Assembly: GCA_910577605.1 (NCBI GenBank)
Contig: CAJTON010000003.1
Span: 75,475 to 139,007, forward strand
Direction: 5' to 3'
Length of the DNA stretch: 63,533 bases
Origin: an uncultured Butyrivibrio sp.
GTDB lineage: Bacteria; Bacillota; Clostridia; Lachnospirales; Lachnospiraceae
In this document: positions 50,221 to 59,000 of the stretch, in pieces
How the letters are laid out: the number at the start of each line of letters is the position of its first letter
Position numbering within the stretch: the stretch's first letter is position 1
The notes under the pieces: model-generated
What the model saw: the letters and a program-made list of their open reading frames with translations, nothing else
Told to the model about the DNA's origin: nothing
Database searches by the model: none
Position numbers and translations under genes: made by a program

Positions 50221-52386
50221 TCATACTCCGGTTCTTCCCTGATAGCGCTCGTCCGCCGCCGCAAAATCAGTCCGCAAAAGAATTCCACGCGCCTCAGAAT
50301 CGTCTGACGCCGAAAATATTTTGTCCAGACTCGCATACAATATCTGCATTTTTATCGGCTTTGTGAGATAAACATCCATACCGCATCTGACCGCCGCATC
50401 TCTGTCGTCGCCGAATGCGTTTGCGGTCATCGCCGCGATAGGAACGCTCAGAGAATCCGCCCTGCCGCTTTGTCTTATCTCCCTCGCCGCTTCAAGTCCG
50501 TTCTTGAACGGCATCTGAATATCCATAAGTATCGCGTCATAATATCCAACCGGATTCTCAAGATAACGGTCCGCCGCCTTTTGACCGTCCGTCACCATAT
50601 CCACCTCCGCGTTGACCCATTTAAGCTGCCTTGCGGCTATGTCAAGATTTGTCATATTATCATCAGCCAAAAGTATCCTGCGCCCGCTGAAATCATACTT
50701 TGCCGAAATATTTGCCGTATTGGCATGATAGTTGCGCTCCTTGATTTTATACGCGAAATCGATCTCCACGGCGAACTCCGTCCCCTCTCCAACACGACTT
50801 CTCGCCTGAATGCTTCCGCCCATAAGCTTTACCAGACTGCTGCATATAGAAAGACCCAGACCTACGCTGTCTGCGCTTTTGATAACGCCGCTCTTTTTCT
50901 CGCACTCAAAAGGCTCGTACATCCTCTCCATAAATTCCTGACTCATTCCTATACCGTCGTCCATGACGCGGAAACATATGTGGACCTTTTTATCGTCGCG
51001 CATGGTTTCGTCCGCGTGAAACTGCACCTTACCGCCCTCACCGGTATACTTTATCGCGTTTGAAATAAGATTGACAAGCACCTGCTTCAGCCTGACGCTG
51101 TCGCCTATAAGGGAAATATCCGACGATACCCTTTTCTTTATGGTAAACGCGATTTTCTTGTTGGCGGCCTGCACATACATAAGAGAATTTATACTCTTTA
51201 TTATTTCCATAAGATTAAACGGTTCTTCCACCAACTCAAGCTTATCATTTTCTATTTTGGATATATCCAGTATATCGGAAAGCATTTCAAGCATATAATC
51301 AGCGGAGGTTGAAATTTTACTCAGACAATAGGAAACCTCCTTAGGATCTTCAACATTCATGCCGGCTATCTCCGTCATTCCGATAAGCGCGTTCATAGGC
51401 GTTCTGAAATCATGCGAAAACTTGGAGAGAAACCTTGTTTTCGCCTCGTTCGCCGAAATTGAATCAGCAAGCTCCATATCTGTCTTTATGTATTTATAAT
51501 ACATCACGAAAAACGGGATCCCGAGTATAAGAAAAAATACCAATTCGGTTACGATCTTATATATGTGCATATTTGATTCATTCAACATTGCGCCGACCTT
51601 ATTGATTACCATTATATAATACCCGTTATTCATCCAGTCTATCCTCACTCGCGCATAAGCCACGGCATATCTGTCCCGTCCGTTCTTCAGCATGACGCTG
51701 CCACGCTCCTTTGTGCTGACGCGCTCCACCGCGTTTACGGACCTCCACTCCTTGAGTTCTGCCGTATTCTCAAATATCGCCCCGACGTCATACACGTCAA
51801 GCCTTACCGAATGATTCCCGTCTTCGCTTACAAAATATACCATCTCCGCCGTATCCTGAATCACGGTAACGTCCTGCCCGATAATTTCACCCGTACATAT
51901 TCCTATAGTCATGATCCGCCTTTTGTCGGGAAGCTCGTCAACACAGTAAACCGCGTATTCCATAACGCCGTCGCCGTCAAGATCGACGTCCGCGAAGCCT
52001 CCGCCCTCATCGAAAAGCTTGTCCAGACGGTCGTTTCCGTCATTAGTATAGATTCCGTCGGAGCCGAAGCATACCCCGTCCTTCTCGGCGGTAAAAACGC
52101 GAATGCCGTTCGTCCTCTCAAAATATTCCAGACCGCGCGCAAGCTGAGCCTTATCGTCATATATGTATTTAAGCTGAGTTTCTGTAAAAATACGCAGATC
52201 TTCAAGCTTCTTTTTGAAAATTTCCGTTACGGTATCCGACAATCCGTCACAGCTTTCCAGAGAACGTTCCAGCGAGCTGTTCAGAAATCTTATATTGTCA
52301 TAGTTGTAGGTCACTATTACCGCTATCGCGGCTATAAAAACGTACACTATTATAAACGTCTTGAATTTAGACCTCTTTTTCGGCAT
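50221..52386 (-). CDS. Hybrid sensor histidine kinase with receiver domain
   Basis: A 721-residue membrane kinase. Two transmembrane helices (about 10-27 and 277-297) flank an outer sensor domain of 250 residues that carries a DLDGDG calcium-type loop (about 135-140). Inside are the HisKA dimer domain (His325 in SHDFRTPMNALIG), the ATPase (DDGIGM, about 472; GLGLSICSSLV) and a C-terminal receiver domain (about 575-690) with phospho-Asp in ILMDIQMP and the conserved Lys in LTKPI. No Hpt domain or partner regulator is adjacent. The galactan locus starts 117 bases upstream on the same strand, which may be coincidental. Confidence 0.92.
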   Translation of the reverse strand: MPKKRSKFKTFIIVYVFIAAIAVIVTYNYDNIRFLNSSLERSLESCDGLSDTVTEIFKKKLEDLRIFTETQLKYIYDDKAQLARGLEYFERTNGIRVFTAEKDGVCFGSDGIYTNDGNDRLDKLFDEGGGFADVDLDGDGVMEYAVYCVDELPDKRRIMTIGICTGEIIGQDVTVIQDTAEMVYFVSEDGNHSVRLDVYDVGAIFENTAELKEWRSVNAVERVSTKERGSVMLKNGRDRYAVAYARVRIDWMNNGYYIMVINKVGAMLNESNMHIYKIVTELVFFLILGIPFFVMYYKYIKTDMELADSISANEAKTRFLSKFSHDFRTPMNALIGMTEIAGMNVEDPKEVSYCLSKISTSADYMLEMLSDILDISKIENDKLELVEEPFNLMEIIKSINSLMYVQAANKKIAFTIKKRVSSDISLIGDSVRLKQVLVNLISNAIKYTGEGGKVQFHADETMRDDKKVHICFRVMDDGIGMSQEFMERMYEPFECEKKSGVIKSADSVGLGLSICSSLVKLMGGSIQARSRVGEGTEFAVEIDFAYKIKERNYHANTANISAKYDFSGRRILLADDNMTNLDIAARQLKWVNAEVDMVTDGQKAADRYLENPVGYYDAILMDIQMPFKNGLEAAREIRQSGRADSLSVPIAAMTANAFGDDRDAAVRCGMDVYLTKPIKMQILYASLDKIFSASDDSEARGILLRTDFAAADERYQGRTGV

Positions 52387-52502
52387 AAAATATCCCCTTT
52401 CATCCGGTTACACCATATAGTTTACGCTATAATGATGATATAACAGGATAAATGGGGACATCAATATACTTGTAATTCATATTTTCGACAAAAACTTACA
52501 TA

Positions 52503-53609
52503 TTATTTACTCCAATCACGGATAACCTCAAGCGAGGGAAGCGAATTTCCGTCATAATCAAAAAGCGCCTGATTCGCCCACTCATTGCCTCCTGGTCCCT
52601 TCTCGCCCGTATATTCCAAAGCGGCGGGAGTCGCCCATTCGCAGCCATGCACAGGGATCCACGCAGGCTCCCAATAGAAAAATCCTTTACCATGTCCGTC
52701 AGGAACCTTGTCGATTATTTGAAACAGATCTTTCAGAAAATCACACTGTCCCTGAACAGTCATAGGATGCTCTATCCTTGCGGCAAGCTCCGGTTTGGTC
52801 GCCATTCCCTTGCGTTCTTCGGGCGCAAGCCCTTCATAGGACGCGTAATCCTCCATAGTAAATCCCATGGAGACCTCGGCGATAACCAGGTCCTTACCGT
52901 AGCGGACGGCAATATCGTCCATATTGTTTTTAAGAGCCTCCATTGTTCCGTGCCAGAACGGATAATAGGACAGCCCGATAATGTCAAAGTCCTCTCCCCG
53001 CCTTACATAGTTGTCGAACCATTCGCGGTAAAGGTCGTTGCGGCCGCCGTTATCAAGATGAAGCATGATCTTTGCCGCAGGAGCGGACTTCCTTACGGCC
53101 CTTATTCCCGCGCTTATAAATCGGGCAATATTTTCAAATTCCGGTTTCCTTCCGTAAGGCCACAAAAGCCCGTTTGTCACCTCGTTGCCGACCTGAACCA
53201 TATCGGGAACGATCCCCTCAGACTCCAATTCTTCAAGCGTGTCCGCAGTGTAATCATATACCGCTTTCTCCAGACCGTCAACCGTCTTGCCCTGCCATGC
53301 CTTAGGAGGTATCTGCTTGCCGGGGTCCGCCCAGAAATCGCTGTAATGATAGTCAAGCAGCACCTTCATTCCGTGCGCCTTCGCTCTTTTTGCAAGCTCC
53401 TTTACCGCCTCAAGATCGTTCGTTCCGGCGCCGTAGGGTATTCCCTCCATTGAATACGGGTCGTTCCACAGTCTGAGCCTTACATAATTTATCCCGTATC
53501 GGGCAAGTATGACATAAAGATCTTCCTGCTTTCCCCTGTCGTAAAATTTCCCTCCCGCTTTCTCGATCTCAAGAAGAGAGGATATATCCGCACCCTTAAT
53601 AATGTCCAT
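52503..53609 (-). CDS. GH53 endo-beta-1,4-galactanase, cytoplasmic form
   Basis: A 368-residue GH53 enzyme cleaving beta-1,4-galactan or galacto-oligosaccharides. The acid/base Glu is in VQVGNEVTNG and the nucleophile Glu in LVIAEVSMGF; VRLRLWNDPYS, LDYHYSDFWADPGKQ and the C-terminal FYWEPAWIPV fit the family. There is no signal sequence, so it should process imported oligosaccharides. It resembles the secreted GH53 at 59001-60971. GGGAG precedes ATG 53609, and it is the last gene of the left arm of the LacI-controlled locus. Confidence 0.93.
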   Translation of the reverse strand: MDIIKGADISSLLEIEKAGGKFYDRGKQEDLYVILARYGINYVRLRLWNDPYSMEGIPYGAGTNDLEAVKELAKRAKAHGMKVLLDYHYSDFWADPGKQIPPKAWQGKTVDGLEKAVYDYTADTLEELESEGIVPDMVQVGNEVTNGLLWPYGRKPEFENIARFISAGIRAVRKSAPAAKIMLHLDNGGRNDLYREWFDNYVRRGEDFDIIGLSYYPFWHGTMEALKNNMDDIAVRYGKDLVIAEVSMGFTMEDYASYEGLAPEERKGMATKPELAARIEHPMTVQGQCDFLKDLFQIIDKVPDGHGKGFFYWEPAWIPVHGCEWATPAALEYTGEKGPGGNEWANQALFDYDGNSLPSLEVIRDWSK

Positions 53610-53637
53610 TGCACAATCTCCCTGACCGCCAGTTTAA

Positions 53638-53663
53638 GGACGGCAAGGCGTACCCTGCCGTCC
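53638..53663 (-). other. Intercistronic hairpin before the cytoplasmic GH53 gene
   Basis: A perfect 8-base stem GGACGGCA (53638-53645) / TGCCGTCC (53656-53663) with a 10-base loop, between the zinc protein and GH53 genes. The following bases (TTAAAC) do not form a T run, so it is more likely an mRNA-stability or partial-termination element than a full terminator. Confidence 0.5.
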
Positions 53664-53670
53664 GCAAGAA

Positions 53671-53883
53671 TCATTCAAACTCGGTAAATCTTTTGTACAT
53701 TGCCCCGTAACGGAATCTCGCCAGTTCATTTTTAGCAAGGACATCCTCCTCCGTACCGGTGTACTGGCAGCGGATGCAGTAGTACTCTTTTTTATCCTTA
53801 TCGTAAAACATATCAATATCCAAGTCCCTCATAAAGCAGGACGGACATCTGAAATTCAGTTTTCCCTTTCCAGACTGAGCCAT
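53671..53883 (-). CDS. Small zinc-ribbon protein in the galactan locus
   Basis: A 70-residue protein with a four-Cys zinc site (CPSC ... CIRC, about residues 13-39) and a helical tail. Not a recognised family. It overlaps the end of the 611-residue gene by 28 bases and has AAGGAGG 10 bases before ATG 53883, so it is a genuine operon member. Being placed in a sugar locus suggests a partner role for one of the enzymes, but no evidence shows this. Confidence 0.7.
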   Translation of the reverse strand: MAQSGKGKLNFRCPSCFMRDLDIDMFYDKDKKEYYCIRCQYTGTEEDVLAKNELARFRYGAMYKRFTEFE

Positions 53884-55691
53884 GTCGTAAATACCTCCTT
53901 ATCCGAAAGCTTAGATGTGTATCCCAGTGTAAACATCGGCGAAAACGCGTATCCCTCGCGGATATACCCTGTCTTCGTCCTGCCCTCTGCGCGCAGGCCT
54001 ACTCTGGTCTTTATGGGGGGAACCACAGCAGTCACCTCGTCGGCTCCTTCTAGCGCTTCCTCTCTGCATTTATACTCATAGTCAAGAGTTACGGTCTCCT
54101 TTCCAACACAGGAAAGCTTTATTGAGGACATATCCTCCGTATACTCCGTCGTCCCGTAACACGCGACCATATACTCGTTGATATCGACTTCCGCGTCAGG
54201 TCTGCTCATCTCAAGGATACGTCGCTCCGTCTTTATCTCCCCGCTTCCCTCAGCAAAAATAATCCTCGTCTGCAATTTGACCGTCAGATCGGAAAACTCT
54301 ATGTCAACGGGATCAAGCGTAAGTATCCTGTCCTTTCCTTCCTGTGAAAAATGAGCTTTCGTCCTGCACTGACAAAGATCTACCTCCTCGCCCTTGTAGG
54401 TTATCTTGGCGCTTCTGACAGTACCCTCGCCCGCGTAATGAGTAAAATAACCCGCGCGGTATTTTTCCTGAATAAGGAAGGGATACGAAGCGTCCTGAAT
54501 ATGAGGAGTTCCTATGCCTACGGGCCACTCAAGCTTTGCGGCGTAAGGTCTCAGATCCACGATCGCGCCTCCCTGATCCATATTTACGCAGGCGCGCATA
54601 TAAGGGTCGCAGTACCAGAAAAGCTGTTTGTCGGAGCCGTACAGTATATCCCTCCAAAGAGCGCATTCAGGCTCGGTATAGGATTTCTTTTCCCTGTAAT
54701 AGTCAGCGAACTCAGACATCGTCATATCGACGAGCCTGCCTTCTTTTTTGAGCTTGCCGTAGTACGCGCAGCCGTCCTCGTAGGATTTCTTGAGGAGCTC
54801 ATACGGAGCCTCCCAGCGTCCCATTTTATTCATCCAGCCGGGGCCTACAAACATCATATTGTAAGCGTAGCCGTTATTGTACTTCCCGAGAGAGCGATAC
54901 TGGTCTATAAGATTGTAAAGATAAGGGTAATCCCATGTCTTGCTGTCGTATATCATTCCTCTGAGCACATTCTGCGGATGAGTTCCGAAGTTAGAGCCGT
55001 TGCCGTCATAGCAGGCGATAAGGTCCCTTGAAAGATGCGGTATCGCCACTATTCCGCTGTCCTCCTCCTCATTAGCGGCAGGCGCGTGCGTGTTCTGCTT
55101 GGAAGGAATCCAGGGCGCCCACGGACCGCCGTCCATGAACGTGTACCATGAATTATTACAGGTATGGTACGCCTTAGGGCCTTCCTCCCAGCAGGTGGCA
55201 ACAGCACACTTAACGGAGGGGTACTTTGATTTAATATAATTGGTAAGCTCCGCGTCCATATAATAGGAACCGGTCGATTCAGGGTAAAAACCGAACACGT
55301 CATGGAACTTTCCAAACACGTCGTCAACTATCGACATCTTGTCTTCCATTGAAAACATCCAGATGCAAAAATCCTTGGTCTTGTATTTCTCACGGAATTC
55401 CTTGCAGGGCAGTCCGAGAAGGGTAAGGCCTATTTCATCCCCGAACTCTTCATGGTGAGCCTTCGCAAGCGAAATAGCCTCCTCATTGAAAAGGCTGGCG
55501 TAAGTCATTTGAATAGTAGTCTTAAGTCCGTTCTTATGCGCGCATTCCTGCTGCGTTTTAAAAATATCAAGCGATTCGGTAAGAAGGCTTTTTCTCCCTA
55601 TGTCCTCTTCCTTGCCATGCCCCGTAACCTTCTCGGCATACTCAGGGACCATTTCGGGACGGTGAATGATATTGACAACAAACTTCTCCAT
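53856..55691 (-). CDS. Large putative carbohydrate-active protein (unassigned, barrel-like)
   Basis: A 611-residue cytoplasmic protein (no signal peptide). I do not assign a family. The N-terminal 350 residues (opening FVVNIIHRPEMVPEYAEKVTG; later EIGLTLLGLPCKEFRE, GFYPESTGSYYMDAEL and VAIPHLSRDLIACYDGNG) look like a polysaccharide-deacetylase or alpha-barrel hydrolase, somewhat recalling DUF3863-type proteins. The C-terminal 220 residues are beta-rich. Conserved-looking acids in TGSYYMDAE could be catalytic. Its place in the LacI-controlled galactan operon points to an activity on galacto-oligosaccharides or a side chain. Start ATG 55691 follows GGGAGAG. Confidence 0.6.
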   Translation of the reverse strand: MEKFVVNIIHRPEMVPEYAEKVTGHGKEEDIGRKSLLTESLDIFKTQQECAHKNGLKTTIQMTYASLFNEEAISLAKAHHEEFGDEIGLTLLGLPCKEFREKYKTKDFCIWMFSMEDKMSIVDDVFGKFHDVFGFYPESTGSYYMDAELTNYIKSKYPSVKCAVATCWEEGPKAYHTCNNSWYTFMDGGPWAPWIPSKQNTHAPAANEEEDSGIVAIPHLSRDLIACYDGNGSNFGTHPQNVLRGMIYDSKTWDYPYLYNLIDQYRSLGKYNNGYAYNMMFVGPGWMNKMGRWEAPYELLKKSYEDGCAYYGKLKKEGRLVDMTMSEFADYYREKKSYTEPECALWRDILYGSDKQLFWYCDPYMRACVNMDQGGAIVDLRPYAAKLEWPVGIGTPHIQDASYPFLIQEKYRAGYFTHYAGEGTVRSAKITYKGEEVDLCQCRTKAHFSQEGKDRILTLDPVDIEFSDLTVKLQTRIIFAEGSGEIKTERRILEMSRPDAEVDINEYMVACYGTTEYTEDMSSIKLSCVGKETVTLDYEYKCREEALEGADEVTAVVPPIKTRVGLRAEGRTKTGYIREGYAFSPMFTLGYTSKLSDKEVFTTWLSLEREN

Positions 55692-55746
55692 TTTATCTCT
55701 CCCTATTCATATTCATACTTTGATGTTGTTTTTTATCTCTGCGCGC

Positions 55747-55801
55747 AATGCGCAATCGGTTGTTCGTAAACGAGTTTAGCATTGCAAAAAACAAATGTCA
55801 A
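55747..55801 (-). promoter_or_regulatory. LacI-controlled promoter of the left galactan arm
   Basis: Minus strand: perfect -35 TTGACA (55796-55801), 17-base spacer, -10 TAAACT (55773-55778). The operator AATGCGCAATCGGTTGTTC (55747-55765 on the plus strand), an exact copy of the one at 56893-56911, starts 7 bases past the -10. Its core CAATCGGTTG is a near palindrome with a central CG, as LacI-family sites have. Confidence 0.88.
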
Positions 55802-55810
55802 CAGGAAATT

Positions 55811-56836
55811 TTATTTTGTCGAATCCTTTATCGCGATGTCATAACCCAAAAGCGTTCTTTTATTGACTTCCTTTCCGTCAATGTAATTCATAAGTATCCT
55901 GCATGCCTCGCGTCCAAGCGTCGCCGTATCAAAATTAAGCGAAGTGACCGCCGGGCTTGCCGCCTCAAGCTGCGGACTGTTGAACAATGATGCGACTTTT
56001 ATATCGTCGGGAATCATCGCTCCGTCCCTTCGGAGTTTATTAAGAGCATTTACACAAATCGAGTCATCCATACATACAATACACTGGACCTTCCTGGCAA
56101 GAAGAGCTTCAACCGCCTTGTCTATCCTGAAGCCCGGCTCCGCGTCCAGAAAAATATTTTCCTCCTCCGGTTCAAGCCCCGCCGCGGCAAAAGCGTCCTT
56201 ATATCCAGAAAGCCTGTACTCCGTGACCGTATGCGAACAGCTTCCTCCTATCAGGCCCATGCTCCTGATTCCCTTCATCATTAGAAGCGACACCAGCTCA
56301 CGGCAAGCGCTTCGGTGGTCGTTGTCGATCTGCACCACTCGCCCGTCGTCAACGGTCCCTATCGCCACAAAAGGCAGCCCGGTATTAAGAAGATATTCCA
56401 CTGCAAGATCGTTCTTCAGCGTGCGTCCTAGTATCACTCCGTCAACCTTATGATTGGTGACAGCGCGCTCCAGATGGCTTATATCGTTTTCCGAAACCAT
56501 AAGCACAAGAATATCGTAATGCATAGGAGACGCCATTTCTGCTATTCCCATAAGGCATTTTTGAAAAAAAGGCAGATTGGCGCTGTTGTAATCCCCCGGT
56601 ATCACCCACCCGATATTATATGTTTTGGACTGCGCAAGCCCCTTCGCGATCGCGCTCGGCGTATAATTATGCTGGTTTATAAAATCAAGCACCTTATCCC
56701 TCGTGGCGTTTCCTATCCGCCCTTTTCCGGAAATTGCCCTTGACACCGTGGTTTTGGATACGCCAAGAGCCTCCGCCACATCACCTATCGTCATTTTTTC
56801 TGAATTTTTATTGTCTTCTATACTGTTGGACCCCAT
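55811..56836 (-). CDS. LacI-family transcriptional repressor of galactan use
   Basis: A 341-residue repressor: N-terminal helix-turn-helix (about 15-65; MTIGDVAEALGVSKTTVSRA and the hinge YTPSAIAKGLA) and a periplasmic-binding-like sensor domain that would bind a sugar. Operators occur in both flanking promoters. It is divergent from the GH42 gene, and its own promoter (56923-56951) has the same operator, so autoregulation is expected. The ligand is unknown; a galactan breakdown product is plausible. Confidence 0.93.
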   Translation of the reverse strand: MGSNSIEDNKNSEKMTIGDVAEALGVSKTTVSRAISGKGRIGNATRDKVLDFINQHNYTPSAIAKGLAQSKTYNIGWVIPGDYNSANLPFFQKCLMGIAEMASPMHYDILVLMVSENDISHLERAVTNHKVDGVILGRTLKNDLAVEYLLNTGLPFVAIGTVDDGRVVQIDNDHRSACRELVSLLMMKGIRSMGLIGGSCSHTVTEYRLSGYKDAFAAAGLEPEEENIFLDAEPGFRIDKAVEALLARKVQCIVCMDDSICVNALNKLRRDGAMIPDDIKVASLFNSPQLEAASPAVTSLNFDTATLGREACRILMNYIDGKEVNKRTLLGYDIAIKDSTK

Positions 56837-56862
56837 TTTTTCTCCCGTTCCTAAAATTCCTC

Positions 56863-56951
56863 TTTACCTTCTGCGTTTTGTGTGTTACAATGAATGCGCA
56901 ATCGGTTGTTCTGGACATACTAATAATAGCAACTTTTCACGGAAATTTCAA
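56863..56951. promoter_or_regulatory. Divergent promoters with a shared LacI operator
   Basis: Plus-strand promoter for GH42: -35 TTTACC (56863-56868), 17-base spacer, -10 TACAAT (56886-56891). Minus-strand promoter for lacI: -35 TTGAAA (56946-56951), 17-base spacer, -10 TATTAT (56923-56928). The operator AATGCGCAATCGGTTGTTC (56893-56911) lies just after both -10 boxes, so one bound repressor can block both. Confidence 0.88.
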
Positions 56952-56971
56952 GTATTTTATGGGGAAATTTT

Positions 56972-58972
56972 ATGCAGAAAATTTTATTCGGCGCCGCCTA
57001 TTATGACGAATATATGCCGTACGACAGAATCGATACCGACTTTAAAATGATGAAGGCGGCCGGAATGAACGCCGTCCGAATTGCCGAATCCACATGGAGC
57101 ACGCTTGAGCCGGAGGACGGCAAGTTTGATTTCACTCATATAGAGCGTATGCTCTCGTATGCGGAGCTTTACGGCATAAACGTTATAGTCGGAACTCCGA
57201 CATACGCCGTTCCAGCCTGGCTTGTACGCAAATATCCCGGCATCCTCGCCGTGACCTCAAAAGGACGTAACCTGTACGGTCCCAGGCAGAATATGGACAT
57301 CACCGACAGGCACTATCTTTTTCACGCGGAGCGCGTAATACGAAGACTCATGGAGTATGTAAGCGGACGTTCCTGCGTTATCGGCTATCAGATAGACAAC
57401 GAGACAAAATATTACGATGCCGCCGGAGAAGAGGTTCAGCGCGCGTTTATCGAATATCTGCGCAAAAAATTTCCGGACATTGACGGCTTCAATCGCGAAT
57501 TCGGTCTGGATTACTGGAGCAACCGCGTCGGTTCATGGGAGGATTTCCCCGACGTGCGCGGTACGATAAACGGCAGCCTGAGCGCCGAATTTGACAAATT
57601 CAGACGTTCGCTTGTGACGGACTTTTTTAACTGGCAGATAGGTATCGTAAACGAATACCGCCGCCCTGAGCAATTTATAACACATAATTTCGACTATTCG
57701 TGGAACGGTTTTTCTCACGGAATGCAAAGCGACGTGAACCAGTTCCAAGCCGCGGCGAACTTCACCGTAGCCGGTACGGACATATACCACCCTTCGGCTG
57801 ATATGCTTACCGGAGAAGAAATCGCCTTCGGCGGCGCAATGATGCGCAACTTGAAACCAGACGTCCGTAATTATCTCGTGCTTGAAACGCAGGCTCAGGG
57901 CAATCCCGGCTGGCTGCCTTATAAGGGACAGCTCAGGCTTCTCGCTTACAGCCATCTCGCCTCCGGCGCAAACAGCGTTATGTACTGGCACTGGCATTCC
58001 ATACACAACTCCGCCGAAAGCTACTGGAAGGGCGTTTTAAGCCATAATCTCAAGGAAAACGAAATCTATGAAGAGGCGCGCATTATCGGCAGGGAGCTTC
58101 AAGCCGTCGGCGAAAAACTTGTAGATCTAAGAAAAAAACCGGAAATCGCTGTCATGGTAAACAATGGATCTCTCACCGGACTTTCCGAATTTCCGATAGA
58201 CGCGGACTGCACCTACAACGATATCCTGCTTTGGGTGTGCGGCGCGCTTTACAGGATCAACGCCGAATACGACATTATACCTCAGGAGTCGGATCACGAA
58301 AGGCTCTCCGGGTACAAAATGATAATCGCTCCCGCCATGTACAGCGCCACGGAGCAGTCTCTTGAAAGGCTGCGCCGCTACGCGCAGGAGGGCGGACATC
58401 TCATAATGACCTTTAAAAGCGCGGTCTGCGACGAATATTTAAAGATATACTGCGACGACCAGCCGCATATGCTGACCGAATGCTTCGGCATGACCTACGA
58501 CCGCTTCACGGACGGGCGCGGCGTAAAACTCGCGGACACCTCGTTTGAAGCCGACGGCACCGACGTAAAATATTTTATGGAGCTTTTGCAGCCGTCAGCC
58601 GCATATGTTCTCGCGCGCTACGACACGGACGCATATGGAAAATGCGCCGCCGTCACCGCCAATTCCTACGGCATAGGCCGTTCGGTATATATCGGCTGCT
58701 TTTTTGAACGTGAAGCCCTTATGCGGCTTTTGCGAAACGAATGCCGCGAGGCATATATAGACTTGCCGGACGTTTCATATCCAATAGTCGTGCGAACGGG
58801 TACGAACGGTTCTGGCAGACAGATCACATATTATATGAACTATTCAGGAGAGAAGCAAAGCCTTATCCCGCAGTACGGAGGAACAGAAATTCTCACCGGC
58901 TCGCGGATCCCGGAGGGCAGCGCGCTTATTTTAGACCCGTGGGGTCTTGCGATCATCGAAAGTAAAATTTAA
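56972..58972 (+). CDS. GH42 beta-galactosidase
   Basis: A 666-residue cytoplasmic beta-galactosidase. GH42 has an N-terminal barrel (about 1-380; GAAYYDEYMP and AESTWSTLEPEDG at the start). The acid/base is Glu in YQIDNETKYYDAAG and the nucleophile is Glu in YLVLETQAQGNPGW. A Rossmann-like middle domain (about 385-590) and a small beta domain follow. It releases galactose from the ends of galacto-oligosaccharides made by GH53. Start ATG 56972 follows GGGGA. It is first in GH42-GH53 under the LacI operator. Confidence 0.94.
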   Translation: MQKILFGAAYYDEYMPYDRIDTDFKMMKAAGMNAVRIAESTWSTLEPEDGKFDFTHIERMLSYAELYGINVIVGTPTYAVPAWLVRKYPGILAVTSKGRNLYGPRQNMDITDRHYLFHAERVIRRLMEYVSGRSCVIGYQIDNETKYYDAAGEEVQRAFIEYLRKKFPDIDGFNREFGLDYWSNRVGSWEDFPDVRGTINGSLSAEFDKFRRSLVTDFFNWQIGIVNEYRRPEQFITHNFDYSWNGFSHGMQSDVNQFQAAANFTVAGTDIYHPSADMLTGEEIAFGGAMMRNLKPDVRNYLVLETQAQGNPGWLPYKGQLRLLAYSHLASGANSVMYWHWHSIHNSAESYWKGVLSHNLKENEIYEEARIIGRELQAVGEKLVDLRKKPEIAVMVNNGSLTGLSEFPIDADCTYNDILLWVCGALYRINAEYDIIPQESDHERLSGYKMIIAPAMYSATEQSLERLRRYAQEGGHLIMTFKSAVCDEYLKIYCDDQPHMLTECFGMTYDRFTDGRGVKLADTSFEADGTDVKYFMELLQPSAAYVLARYDTDAYGKCAAVTANSYGIGRSVYIGCFFEREALMRLLRNECREAYIDLPDVSYPIVVRTGTNGSGRQITYYMNYSGEKQSLIPQYGGTEILTGSRIPEGSALILDPWGLAIIESKI

Positions 58973-59000
58973 AATATAACTTTATTCAAGGAGGTATGAA

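Noticed and set aside
54351..55031. A 226-codon plus-strand frame inside the 611-residue gene
   Set aside because: No binding site or promoter, and it is opposite to a gene with a strong promoter and operator.
58973..59000. A third LacI operator before the surface GH53 gene
   Set aside because: No match to the CAATCGGTTG core in the 28-base gap; the gene most likely depends on the GH42 promoter.
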